A DNA stretch of 64,000 bases from contig CAZHMZ010000002.1 in NCBI GenBank assembly GCA_964532655.1, forward strand, positions 3,545 to 67,544. The letters run 5' to 3'. A program made the translations under genes and the position numbers. Under the pieces are notes generated by a model that did no database searches, was not told the DNA's origin, and saw nothing but the letters and a program-made list of their open reading frames with translations. Positions 1 to 7,961 of the stretch are shown piece by piece. This stretch comes from JAJFTV01 sp964532655. Lineage in GTDB: Bacteria; Chloroflexota; Anaerolineae; Anaerolineales; Anaerolineaceae. Each line of letters starts with the position of its first letter. The first letter of the stretch is position 1.

Positions 1-1
1 C

Positions 2-1555
2 TTCCCCGGCCAGTTCCGTAACTGGTTCTACAGCCTGCTGGTGATGGCCACCGTGCTGGATCACAGCGCGCCGTTCAAACAGGTGTTCAGCTATGCCGCT
101 CTGCTGGCCGAAGATGGCCGCGAGATGCACAAAAGCTGGGGCAACTCGATCGAGTTTAACGAAGCCGCGGATAAAATGGGCGTGGATGTGATGCGATGGA
201 TGTACTGCGCGCAGAAACCGGAGAACAACCTGTTGTTCGGCTATAACCGCGCGGAAGAAGTGCGGCGCGGCTTCCTCATCCCACTGTGGAATGTGTACAG
301 CTTCTTTGTGACGTATGCCTCCATGGACGGCTGGCAGCCCGACCCGGCCAATTTTGACCCGAACACCCCGGAAGGTGCAACCCCCATCAGCGACAATCCG
401 CTCGACCGCTGGGTGCTGGCCCGCCTGAACGAGGTGACCGGTAAGGTCAACGAGGCGCTGGAAAACTCGGATGCATTCGGGATGACGCTGCTAGTGGAGC
501 CCTTTGTGGAAGATCTGACCAACTGGTATGTGCGTCGCAGCCGCCGCCGTTTCTGGAAGAGCGAGCACGACTCGGATAAGAACACCGCCTACGCCACGCT
601 GTATCACGTGCTGGTGAAACTCGGCCGCCTGCTGGCGCCGGTTCTGCCGTTTGTGACCGAGGTAATGTATCAGAACCTGGTGCGCTCCATGTACGAACAG
701 GCTTATGAAAGCGTCCATCACACCAGCTACCCGCAGGCCGACGAGAACGCGTTGGAAGATGAGTTGGTGGTTCAAATGGATCTGGGCCGCCGCATTGCCA
801 GCCTGGGGTTGGGAGCGCGCGCCAGCGCCAATCTGAAAGTGCGCCAGCCGCTCTCGCGTGTGCTGGTGTACACCCCCGATCAAAATCGCCAGTTGCCCGA
901 ATTCCTGGTGGATATCATCCGGGATGAGCTGAATGTCAAAGCCTTTGAGACGGTCTCACACCCCGAAAAACTGGTGACCTATCGTATCCTGCCCAACAAC
1001 AAGCTGCTGGGTCCGCGTTTTGGCAGCCGTTTCCCGGCCCTCAAGGCGGCGCTGGGTGTGCTGGATCCGTATGCGGTGGGGCGGTCAGTCGCGGCCGGCG
1101 AACCGGTGAAAATCGACCTTCAGGGAGAGTCATCTTCTTCTCCACAAATATCCAATTCTGGAGAGGTAGTTGAATTGGCTGCCGAAGAGGTGCTGGTGGA
1201 GACTCACCCGGTGGAGGGCATGACAGTGGCCGCTGATAAGATGGTGACCGTGGCGGTCGATTCGGTCATCACACCCGAATTGAGGCTGGAAGGTCTGGCG
1301 CGCGAGTTTGTGCGCCGCGTGCAGAGCATGCGCAAGGATGCCGGTTTTGAGATCTCTGACCGCATCCAGGTTTATTATCAGGCCTCCGATACCTTGAAGC
1401 AGGCCATCGAGACTCACCGCGCCTATGTGATGGGCGAGGTGTTGGCGGTGGAGTTGACGGAAGGCGATGCTCCCGAGGGCGCGTATAAGCCGGAGCCGTT
1501 CAAGTTCGATGGTGAAGAGCTGACGGTGGGGATAAAACAGGTCGTCAAAGCGTAA
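2..1555 (+). CDS. ileS: Isoleucine--tRNA ligase, C-terminal part (5' end outside window)
   Basis: Cytoplasmic enzyme that charges tRNA-Ile with isoleucine using ATP. The frame is already open at the window edge (in-frame FPGQFRNWFYSLL from base 2), so the Rossmann core with the HIGH motif lies upstream. Visible parts are the KMSKS-loop region near base 120, which reads GREMHKSWGN; the helical anticodon-binding domain with NWYVRRSRRRFW near 520-555; and a C-terminal segment with GLAREFVRRVQSMRKDAGF that matches the DUF5915-type tail of type 2 (archaeal/eukaryotic-like) IleRS. The KMSKS loop is atypical (HKS in place of SKS). Identity as IleRS is from family recognition; I am confident of a class I synthetase of the Ile/Val/Leu group and fairly sure of Ile. 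Confidence 0.93.
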   Translation, partial: FPGQFRNWFYSLLVMATVLDHSAPFKQVFSYAALLAEDGREMHKSWGNSIEFNEAADKMGVDVMRWMYCAQKPENNLLFGYNRAEEVRRGFLIPLWNVYSFFVTYASMDGWQPDPANFDPNTPEGATPISDNPLDRWVLARLNEVTGKVNEALENSDAFGMTLLVEPFVEDLTNWYVRRSRRRFWKSEHDSDKNTAYATLYHVLVKLGRLLAPVLPFVTEVMYQNLVRSMYEQAYESVHHTSYPQADENALEDELVVQMDLGRRIASLGLGARASANLKVRQPLSRVLVYTPDQNRQLPEFLVDIIRDELNVKAFETVSHPEKLVTYRILPNNKLLGPRFGSRFPALKAALGVLDPYAVGRSVAAGEPVKIDLQGESSSSPQISNSGEVVELAAEEVLVETHPVEGMTVAADKMVTVAVDSVITPELRLEGLAREFVRRVQSMRKDAGFEISDRIQVYYQASDTLKQAIETHRAYVMGEVLAVELTEGDAPEGAYKPEPFKFDGEELTVGIKQVVKA

Positions 1556-1629
1556 GAGAAGAATGTGTGAGTCATGGGCTGCCTGTTATCAGGCAGCTCA
1601 TGTGTCTTAAGGGACGAAAATTTACACCC

Positions 1630-1719
1630 AACCCACCGAAATATTCTGTCGGTGGGTTACGGGGCAGGGAGACATCCTGATTCATTCGCTTTCGTATGCC
1701 CCTTCACCCACCCTATGAC
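1630..1719 (+). repeat. Intergenic repeat, copy 1
   Basis: Starts with a perfect 9-bp inverted repeat (AACCCACCG at 1630-1638, CGGTGGGTT at 1650-1658). It is followed by TACGGGGCAGGG and later a TGCCCC...CACCCACCCTATGAC end. GGGGCA and TGCCCC are again complementary, so the whole unit can fold as two nested or sequential stems. Confidence 0.75.
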
Positions 1720-1930
1720 AAATCAACCCGAAAACCGGCGTGCTTTTTTGTCATCCCGAGCCGGCGTCTGCGCCGTGGCGAGGGATCGAACAGGGGGCGA
1801 TCAATGGGACCTCTCGATCTGGAACCGTATCCGGATTTTGCGGTTGGGATAAACAGCCCTCGGGCGGTCCTCCGCACGCGGATTCTCCGCGTCAGACAGC
1901 AAAGAACGCTGTCTGGCTCTACGAAATAAC

Positions 1931-2014
1931 ACGGAGAGGTTCTGTTGGTGGGTTACGGGGCAGGGAAATATGCTGATTCATGTGCCTGCGTGTGCCCCTC
2001 CACCCACCCTATAC
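1931..2014 (+). repeat. Intergenic repeat, copy 2
   Basis: Same element as copy 1 from TTCTGTTGGTGGGTTACGG onward, with near-identical middle (GGGGCAGGGAAATATGCTG) and the CCCCTCCACCCACCCTAT end. The left arm of the first stem is not preserved here, so it is a 5'-eroded copy. Confidence 0.72.
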
Positions 2015-2093
2015 CAATCCCATTTCGAAAATTCGCATAGGGTGGGTGAAGGGCGGTAACCAGGCCGGTGATAGAGGTCGCACATCCGCCCGC

Positions 2094-2183
2094 AACCCAC
2101 CGAGGTGTTCTGTTGTTGGGTTACGGGGCAGGGAAATATTCTGATTCACGTGCCTGCGTGTGCCCCTCCACCCGCCCTATGAC
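2094..2183 (+). repeat. Intergenic repeat, copy 3
   Basis: Third copy, again starting AACCCACCG and containing GGGTTACGGGGCAGGGAAAT and TGCCCCTCCACCCGCCCT. It is closer to copy 2 in the middle and to copy 1 at both ends. It lies directly before the 3' end of the convergent ABC permease gene. Confidence 0.75.
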
Positions 2184-2212
2184 TATTTCATTCCGAAAAC
2201 CAGTGAAATCTC

Positions 2213-3832
2213 TCAGGCTTGCCGCGCGGTATCCAGTACACGAAAGGTCATTACAGCCAGGTTGAATGCCAACCATGCCAGCGCCAGGCTCAGCAAGACT
2301 GACAGGATCAATCCAACCGGTCCGGGAAGCAAAACCTGAATGAGGATGGGGATCCCGGCGGCGATCACCCCCAATATCACACCTCCGGCGCTGACCTGGG
2401 GAACCGATCCGTTCATCAGCAGGTGATCACGTGACTGCCGGATCACATCGAAAACCGCCAGGCTGGCTGTGCTCGCAATGATCCCGGGGATCAGCGCGGC
2501 AATCGGCGTGAGCGGTGTGTTGAAAATGATTGAACCGGCAGCCAGACCCGCCAGGCTGATCAAAATGGTCAGAAGGCAGGTGAGCGCTGCTTCATACAGT
2601 AGAAAATACCTACGGGAAACGGGCATTTGTCGCGTTAAGACATAGTTTGCAAGATCACTCCGAAGACGAGCCGCAGACGCCTGGCCGGTGAGGATCACCC
2701 ATACAGCGATCAGCAAAGCATAACTGCCGGGTTGGGAGAGAAAAGATAAACCCAGCATCAGTACAAAAATTTGACCCCAAATGAAGAGGGCTGAGAGTTG
2801 AAACGATCGCTGAAACTGCAAGATATCTTTCCAAAAGAGCGCTCCCGCGCCGGAAATGGCCGGCAGGCGAGTGGGTTTTCGCGTCACCCCTAACCGCTGC
2901 CGGGTTTGTATATCGGCGCTGATGGCTGTAAACCCATACCGTTGGGCCGTGTGGAGCATTTCAGCCTGGCGTGTTTCCTGAGCAGCCCGGCTGAGACTCA
3001 GTGAACCCGAAACCCGATACAGCCCAGACAATGCAGCCAGAGCAAACAAGCTGCCGGCGAGCCATGCGACGGATACTCTGCCGCCCGAAAAGGCTGTTTG
3101 AAACGGAAACAGGACCGCGGCAGGCAGACAGCTTCCGAGAGGAAAGATAAGGGATGCCGGGTTGAATGCGCAGTATGCCAGCAAAATGAAGATGGCCAGG
3201 ACGACCGGCATCACCACCCAGGCCAGCCCGCGACGCCGGTGATCTTTTTGCAGGCGGATCACCCCCACCACCCAGTGAAGCGAAAACAGGGTGCTGTGGA
3301 TGGGGAGGATCACCAGCCAGGCGCGCAGCCCGTACATGATGTACTCCAGGATACGGCTTGTGGTCATGGCCCCCGGCAGAACTGCTTCCGCCACTGAAAA
3401 CCCGAGCGTGACAGCAGCCAACCAAAATGGAAGCGCGCTTTTCAGCCAGGGCATCAGTATCCAGCGCATCGTCACATGGCGGCGATTGAGGGGAGTATGG
3501 CACAGCAGGGTCTCATCCTGTTCCGAGAAGACGATCGGGCTGCGCCTGAGCGCCTGCCAGAAACCGTAGACGCCCCACAAACCCAGCAGCAACACCTCCA
3601 GAAAAACCGCCGCGCGCACCGGGTCAGCCGGGTCGATCCACTGCAGGATGAGAGCTCCGCCGCTGGCAAAAAACAGCACCGCAAAAGTCCAGGCGCCAAA
3701 GAACAGGATCAGATACAACAGGTAAACGCGGTTATTAAAGGAGTGATCGCGATGTTCATATGCGACGAGTGACAGCCAAAAGGCCAGTTCCCGTTCTTCC
3801 TGGCGGCCGCGTACCCAATGGACGGCTTTCAT
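2213..3832 (-). CDS. ABC exporter membrane subunit (ABC-2-like permease)
   Basis: Large polytopic membrane protein of 539 aa. Many long hydrophobic stretches are separated by short basic loops, and a hydrophilic segment in the middle (about residues 285-325) divides two membrane halves. The ATG at 3832 overlaps the stop of the upstream ATPase gene as ATGA and is preceded by GGAGG, so the two are translationally coupled. The pairing makes it the transmembrane part of an ABC-2-type exporter; the substrate cannot be read from the sequence. It has no close resemblance to the DrrB-type permeases at 19-22 kb. The function call rests mainly on hydrophobicity and operon context. Confidence 0.72.
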   Translation of the reverse strand: MKAVHWVRGRQEERELAFWLSLVAYEHRDHSFNNRVYLLYLILFFGAWTFAVLFFASGGALILQWIDPADPVRAAVFLEVLLLGLWGVYGFWQALRRSPIVFSEQDETLLCHTPLNRRHVTMRWILMPWLKSALPFWLAAVTLGFSVAEAVLPGAMTTSRILEYIMYGLRAWLVILPIHSTLFSLHWVVGVIRLQKDHRRRGLAWVVMPVVLAIFILLAYCAFNPASLIFPLGSCLPAAVLFPFQTAFSGGRVSVAWLAGSLFALAALSGLYRVSGSLSLSRAAQETRQAEMLHTAQRYGFTAISADIQTRQRLGVTRKPTRLPAISGAGALFWKDILQFQRSFQLSALFIWGQIFVLMLGLSFLSQPGSYALLIAVWVILTGQASAARLRSDLANYVLTRQMPVSRRYFLLYEAALTCLLTILISLAGLAAGSIIFNTPLTPIAALIPGIIASTASLAVFDVIRQSRDHLLMNGSVPQVSAGGVILGVIAAGIPILIQVLLPGPVGLILSVLLSLALAWLAFNLAVMTFRVLDTARQA

Positions 3833-4476
3833 CCGGCCTCCAGTACCCCATGCCGGATAACCAGGCTGTGATCTGCCAGTTTTTCGTTCAGATCGGCGTC
3901 ATGCGTGGATAAAAGAATGGCTGCGCCCTGTTCGCGCAAACGCCGCAGTTCACCGGTCAGCAGGGTGACCGCCTCCACATCCAGTGCTGATGTTGGCTCA
4001 TCCAGCAGGATAACTTCAAATGGACGGATCAGTGCCAACGCCAGCCCCAACTTTAGCCGCATGCCACGTGAAAAATGGTGAGGAAAAAGGTGCCTGGCTT
4101 CCCACAGACCCAACTTTTGCAGTAGTTCTTCGGCTCTTGCGTCGAAGTTCTGCAGTGCGTTATGGGCCATGGCAATAAACCGTAAATGTTCCCAGGCGGT
4201 CAGTTCCAGGTAAAAGCGGGGCACATCCGGGGCGAACACCAGTCGCCGGCGGACTTCGACCTCATCCCGGTACAGATCAAACCCTGAAACGGTGACCGAT
4301 CCGGCGGATGGTCGGATGAGACCTGATAGGCATGACAACAGGGTTGTCTTGCCGGAACCATTTGGTCCGGATAGAACTGTGATTTCTCCGGCGTTCAGGT
4401 TGAAAGAAACTGGCGCCATAGCGACAAAAGCATCGTATTGTTTGCTTAATTCCGAAGCGACGAGACAGGCTGTCAA
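3829..4476 (-). CDS. ABC transporter ATP-binding protein
   Basis: Cytoplasmic ATPase that powers the exporter encoded just downstream. I chose the TTG at 4476 because AGGAG sits 6 nt before it; the open frame continues upstream to 4551 without a good ribosome site. Seen: Walker A GPNGSGKTT (residues 37-45), Walker B VILLDEPTSALD, and the H-loop STHD. Odd points: the Q-loop position reads FAPD instead of the usual LPQ, and the signature is SRGMRLKL rather than SGGQ. Both occur in small CcmA/YadG-like ABC-2 ATPases but suggest a diverged pair. The product is short (215 aa), usual for this class. Confidence 0.88.
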   Translation of the reverse strand: MTACLVASELSKQYDAFVAMAPVSFNLNAGEITVLSGPNGSGKTTLLSCLSGLIRPSAGSVTVSGFDLYRDEVEVRRRLVFAPDVPRFYLELTAWEHLRFIAMAHNALQNFDARAEELLQKLGLWEARHLFPHHFSRGMRLKLGLALALIRPFEVILLDEPTSALDVEAVTLLTGELRRLREQGAAILLSTHDADLNEKLADHSLVIRHGVLEAG

Positions 4477-4712
4477 CGGTTTCTCCTGTTTCAAACGATT
4501 TTCAAGGGGAGGCAGGTGATTGCGATTTTTGAGGTCTTTCTTATTCCTCAATCCAATTCATCGGATTGATTATAAGTCCATACCCATGGTTTCCTGATAT
4601 TTGTCCCGTGTCACCGAAAACCATCCATTGAACCTCGATTCGGATCAGGGGATTCTGCTCACCAAAGACCGCCGGATGTGGTATAAAATGCTGTGTTCTT
4701 TATTCCCATTTT

Positions 4713-5720
4713 TTGAGCGTTCCGGTGCACAAACCTCTTCTTCGATTTTCCGACCAACGACTGAAATCCGTCTGTTTTCTGCTCATCCTGCTAGGCTGCC
4801 TGATCCCCGCGCACAAAGGTACGGCACAAACATCGGCTTACGCCATCATTGAGCAGGTCAACCTGCTGCGCGCCAGCTACGGCCTGGCCCCGTACTCGGT
4901 TGACAGCGGGCTGATGAGCATTGCTCAGGGTCACGCCAGCTATATGGCCTCCATTCAAACCGCCACGCATAACCGCGCGGACGGCTCCACCCCCTGGCAG
5001 CTCGGATACGAAGAGAATATTGCTACCGGCATGCTGGGTTTTCTCACCCCTGAAAACGTGGTGTTCAGCATCTGGCAGGACGCCATTCATATGAAAACCA
5101 TGGTGGGATACGCCTCCGGTTCCATTGGGGCAGGGGTGGCCAATGACGGCACCGATGAATACTATGCCATCGATGTGCGACCCATCGGCGAAAGTGTTTC
5201 ATCCGGCGGGAATAACACCGGCAACGGAGACAGCGCTTCTTTCACCCCCATCCCCACCATCCCCGTGGTCCCGCTGATGACCAGCACGGCTCATCCGGAT
5301 GGATCGCTGGTTCACCTGGTAGGGTATGGGCAGACCCTCTGGTCGATCTCGGACGCCTATCACATCACCATCGATCAGATCCGCGACTGGAACCAGTTGG
5401 ATGACAATTCGGCAAGTATTTACGCCGGGCAGCTTCTGCTGGTGTGGCCGCTCACTTTGGTCACCCAATCTGCCACGCCTACCATCACCCCCACCGTGCT
5501 CACCTCCACGCCCACGCTCCCGCCCAATACCGCTACCCCCACACAAACGGCCACGCCCTCCGCAACCGCCACCATCACGCCTACTCCCACCCCCAAATCA
5601 TTGTTTGCCACCGTGAAATCCGCCAATATCAGCCCGGTGGTGTGGGGCGGAGGTCTTCTGCTGTTGGCGGCCGTACTAGCGGTGGTATTCATGCGTCGAG
5701 GGATCACCATCACGAAGTAG
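4713..5720 (+). CDS. Exported CAP/SCP-domain protein with LysM and C-terminal membrane anchor
   Basis: Secreted, cell-envelope protein in domain order: N-terminal hydrophobic signal (LLILLGCLIPAHKGTAQ), CAP/SCP domain (about residues 45-150, with AQGHASYM, GYEENIATG and WQDAIHMKTMVG supplying the family His/Glu positions), one LysM repeat for glycan binding (HLVGYGQTLWSISDAYHI, about 200-245), a Thr/Pro-rich linker, and a C-terminal transmembrane helix followed by MRRG. It should be held on the outer face of the membrane with LysM touching peptidoglycan. The start is a TTG at 4713 or GTG at 4725; neither has a strong ribosome site. Its neighbour at 5825 is a paralogue with the same architecture. 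The enzymatic role of bacterial CAP domains is not settled. Confidence 0.85.
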   Translation: MSVPVHKPLLRFSDQRLKSVCFLLILLGCLIPAHKGTAQTSAYAIIEQVNLLRASYGLAPYSVDSGLMSIAQGHASYMASIQTATHNRADGSTPWQLGYEENIATGMLGFLTPENVVFSIWQDAIHMKTMVGYASGSIGAGVANDGTDEYYAIDVRPIGESVSSGGNNTGNGDSASFTPIPTIPVVPLMTSTAHPDGSLVHLVGYGQTLWSISDAYHITIDQIRDWNQLDDNSASIYAGQLLLVWPLTLVTQSATPTITPTVLTSTPTLPPNTATPTQTATPSATATITPTPTPKSLFATVKSANISPVVWGGGLLLLAAVLAVVFMRRGITITK

Positions 5721-5824
5721 GCGGTGTTTGGCCGGATTACCCGGCCGGAAAATGACCGTGCAGGTCTGTCAGACAGTTCCTTGTGAGCGGTGAGCGGTTT
5801 GGTTACCAGAAGGAATTCGACCGA

Positions 5825-6796
5825 ATGACAGAAAAACGGATGTTCTCTTCCCGAAAATCAATCTTCGTAAAAACGGCATTCTGCCTGCTGTTCAGCCTGG
5901 CGATGTGCCTGATTAGCAATTCAATCGCAGTGGCGCAGACCGACGCTTACGCGCTGATTGAGCAGGTGAACCTGCTGAGAGCCGGTTACGATCTGGAGCC
6001 ATACACGGTGGATGCCAGCCTGATGGATTATGCCCAGGCGCACAGCGAGTATCAGGCAGCCAACCAGATCAGCACACATCTCCATTCCGATGGGTCGATC
6101 CCGCAGGATATTGGTCTGGTGGAAAATGTGGCCGGTGGGCAGATGGGGTATTTTACGGCTGAAGATGTGGTGTTCAGTGTTTGGGACGATCCCGTGCATA
6201 TGAAAACACTGGTAGGGTACGCCACCGGTTCCATTGGGGCCGGAGTGGCCAGTGACGGAACGGACGAATACATCACCATCGATGTGCGCCCGGGCGGAGA
6301 GGCGCTCCCCACCGGGTCCGCGGCACAGGCCGGCACCCAGCCGGTTTCCCTGACCACCATCCCGGTAGTCCCGCTGATCACCTGTACTCCGCAGGCGGAT
6401 GGCTCTATCATCCACCTAGTCGGTTATGGACAGACCCTGTGGGCGATCGCGCAGGCTTATCAGCTCACTCTGGATCAATTGCGAGCCTGGAATGGTTACT
6501 CCGCGGATGACAGCGCTGTTTATGCCGGGCAGAAGCTATTGGTACTGCCGCTTTCCCGGGTGACGGTTTTTCCATCGGCAACCGGTACGGCAACGGCTGA
6601 GGCAGCATCTGCCACGCCGTCTGCATCTCCAACGAGACAACTCACCCCTACGGTCTGCTGTACGCACACAGTCTTAAATCAACCTGTACCGGCAGAAGAA
6701 AGTGACCGATCAGTCATTGGGTTGATTTGGGCAGGTGGATTGATTCTGGTCGGAACCATCCTACTGGTATTCATCCTCTTCAGAAGTCGAAACTGA
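5825..6796 (+). CDS. Exported CAP/SCP-LysM protein, second paralogue
   Basis: Tandem paralogue of the preceding gene with the same order: signal peptide ending near AVAQTDAYA, CAP domain (AQAHSEYQ, GLVENVAGG, WDDPVHMKTLVG), LysM (HLVGYGQTLWAIAQAYQL), a shorter Thr/Ser/Pro linker and a C-terminal membrane helix (LIWAGGLILVGTILLVFI) ending in RSRN. The ATG at 5825 is preferred over the upstream GTG at 5783 because AAGGAA lies 9 nt before it. Conservation between the twins is highest in the CAP and LysM parts and low in the linker, as expected after an old duplication. It probably works on or near the cell wall with its twin. Confidence 0.86.
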   Translation: MTEKRMFSSRKSIFVKTAFCLLFSLAMCLISNSIAVAQTDAYALIEQVNLLRAGYDLEPYTVDASLMDYAQAHSEYQAANQISTHLHSDGSIPQDIGLVENVAGGQMGYFTAEDVVFSVWDDPVHMKTLVGYATGSIGAGVASDGTDEYITIDVRPGGEALPTGSAAQAGTQPVSLTTIPVVPLITCTPQADGSIIHLVGYGQTLWAIAQAYQLTLDQLRAWNGYSADDSAVYAGQKLLVLPLSRVTVFPSATGTATAEAASATPSASPTRQLTPTVCCTHTVLNQPVPAEESDRSVIGLIWAGGLILVGTILLVFILFRSRN

Positions 6797-6909
6797 TTAA
6801 TTTTCCCACTTTAAGCCTGGTCGACCGCGTTTCTTTTTGCGGTGCGATCCTTTAATCCAATCCTTCATTAAGGCTGGATTGAGTGAAAGTTTTCTTAATA
6901 TCCGCCCCT

Positions 6910-6939
6910 TTGCCTGATTGAAAATTATGAGTATATAAT
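6910..6939 (+). promoter_or_regulatory. Candidate sigma-70 type promoter for the DUF2231 gene
   Basis: TATAAT at 6934-6939 with TTGCCT at 6910-6915 (18-bp spacer), 40 bp before the ATG at 6979. The -10 is a perfect match, the -35 is weak. Confidence 0.4.
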
Positions 6940-6978
6940 CCGAATATGGGGGTTTTGTATGATTAGAAAGGAGTAACT

Positions 6979-7743
6979 ATGGAAAGCAAGTCAAAGGCAT
7001 TGGGACATCCCATTCACCCCATGCTGATCGTATTTCCATTGGGGCTTTTCATTACCGCAGTCATCAGTGATGTGTTGTATCTGATCACTGATAATGAAAT
7101 TTTCTCGCAGGTAGCCTATATCAATATTGCCGGTGGGATCATCGGCGGGCTGCTGGCAGGTATTTTTGGTTTCCGTGATTGGCTGGCCATCCCATCTGGT
7201 ACGCGGGCCAAAACGGTTGGAATCACACATGGGCTGGGAAACCTGGTGCTGGTGATTCTGTTCGCAATCAGTTGGTATATCCGCAGGGATAATGTGGATT
7301 ACATCCCCACCACGGCTGCCATGATCTTCTCGTTTGCCGGTCTGCTGCTGGGAAGCGTCACCGCCTGGCTGGGCGGTGAAATGGTATACCGGCTGGGGAT
7401 GGCAGTTGACCCGGGAGCCAATCTGAATGCTCCCAACGCCTTAACTAATCCGGCGCCGGAAGGCGGTCGGCAACTGGTGGGGGTACCGGTAACCGGGCGG
7501 GAAGACATGTTGTCAGATAAAGACATACACCGCGAAGATTATTCGCAGCGCGAGGATAACGCGAGCCGCGAGGACTATTCGCGCCGCGAGGAAGACATGC
7601 ATCGCGACGCAAGTATGCAGAGCGAGGATTACCCCCATCACGGTCGCCCGGTGGACGATCCGGATTATCCTCGTGAGGGCTACTCACGTGAGGATTACCC
7701 CCGCGGCGAGGATATCCCTCCGGATGATCCCGACAAACGGTGA
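6979..7743 (+). CDS. DUF2231 membrane protein with charged repetitive C-terminal tail
   Basis: Membrane protein of unknown role. The N-terminal part (residues 1-145) opens with SKALGHPIHPMLIVFPLG, the DUF2231 hallmark, and has four hydrophobic segments. After about residue 175 it switches to a hydrophilic tail rich in Arg, Glu, Asp, Tyr and Ser, built from imperfect repeats of the type REDYS/REDNA/REDYP. The start is well supported by AAAGGAG 5 nt before ATG. DUF2231 proteins usually end soon after the fourth membrane segment, so the tail is an addition. It is followed by two strong hairpins and stands as its own unit. Confidence 0.88.
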   Translation: MESKSKALGHPIHPMLIVFPLGLFITAVISDVLYLITDNEIFSQVAYINIAGGIIGGLLAGIFGFRDWLAIPSGTRAKTVGITHGLGNLVLVILFAISWYIRRDNVDYIPTTAAMIFSFAGLLLGSVTAWLGGEMVYRLGMAVDPGANLNAPNALTNPAPEGGRQLVGVPVTGREDMLSDKDIHREDYSQREDNASREDYSRREEDMHRDASMQSEDYPHHGRPVDDPDYPREGYSREDYPRGEDIPPDDPDKR

Positions 7744-7759
7744 AGCGGGTCGGATTTTT

Positions 7760-7793
7760 GCTCAGCATCAGCCTATTCCGGCTGGTGCTGAGC
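7760..7793 (+). other. Long hairpin downstream of the DUF2231 gene
   Basis: GCTCAGCATCAGCC (7760-7773) pairs with GGCTGGTGCTGAGC (7780-7793) over 14 bp with one G-U pair and a 6-nt loop. No T-run follows directly, so it may stabilise the mRNA end or act together with the terminator 24 bp on. Confidence 0.65.
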
Positions 7794-7816
7794 GTTCTTT
7801 CTGACGGGATCACTAG

Positions 7817-7842
7817 CCTGCTGCTGCCAGCAGGTTTTTTTT
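7817..7842 (+). terminator. Rho-independent terminator
   Basis: CCTGCTG, loop CTGC, CAGCAGG, then eight T. It ends the DUF2231 transcript and isolates it from the two-component genes. Confidence 0.85.
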
Positions 7843-7961
7843 GGTTGAAAACACATCAAAAATGGGCCAATCCGAAAATGGTTTGTGACCGGGCGATCTG
7901 CACAGATTCGCCATTCAGTGTACAATCCTGATTTATAACCCAAGAAAAGGTGCATTTTGTA

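Larger units (their letters stand above)
1556..2212. other. Repeat-rich intergenic spacer
   Basis: This spacer separates ileS from the convergent ABC exporter and holds no convincing gene; short open frames here simply follow the repeats. It contains three copies of a roughly 90-bp element (listed separately), an inverted fragment of it at 2037-2053 (ATAGGGTGGGTGAAGGG, the reverse complement of the end of copy 1), and between copies 1 and 2 a stretch starting GTCATCCCGAGC (about 1749) with a later GGCGAGGGATCGA. That style is common in dispersed intergenic REP-like elements of GC-rich bacteria. Confidence 0.7.

Noticed and set aside
1574..1976. Short open frames in the repeat spacer after ileS
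   Set aside because: They overlap one another in several frames and follow the repeated element; none has a ribosome site or known domain.
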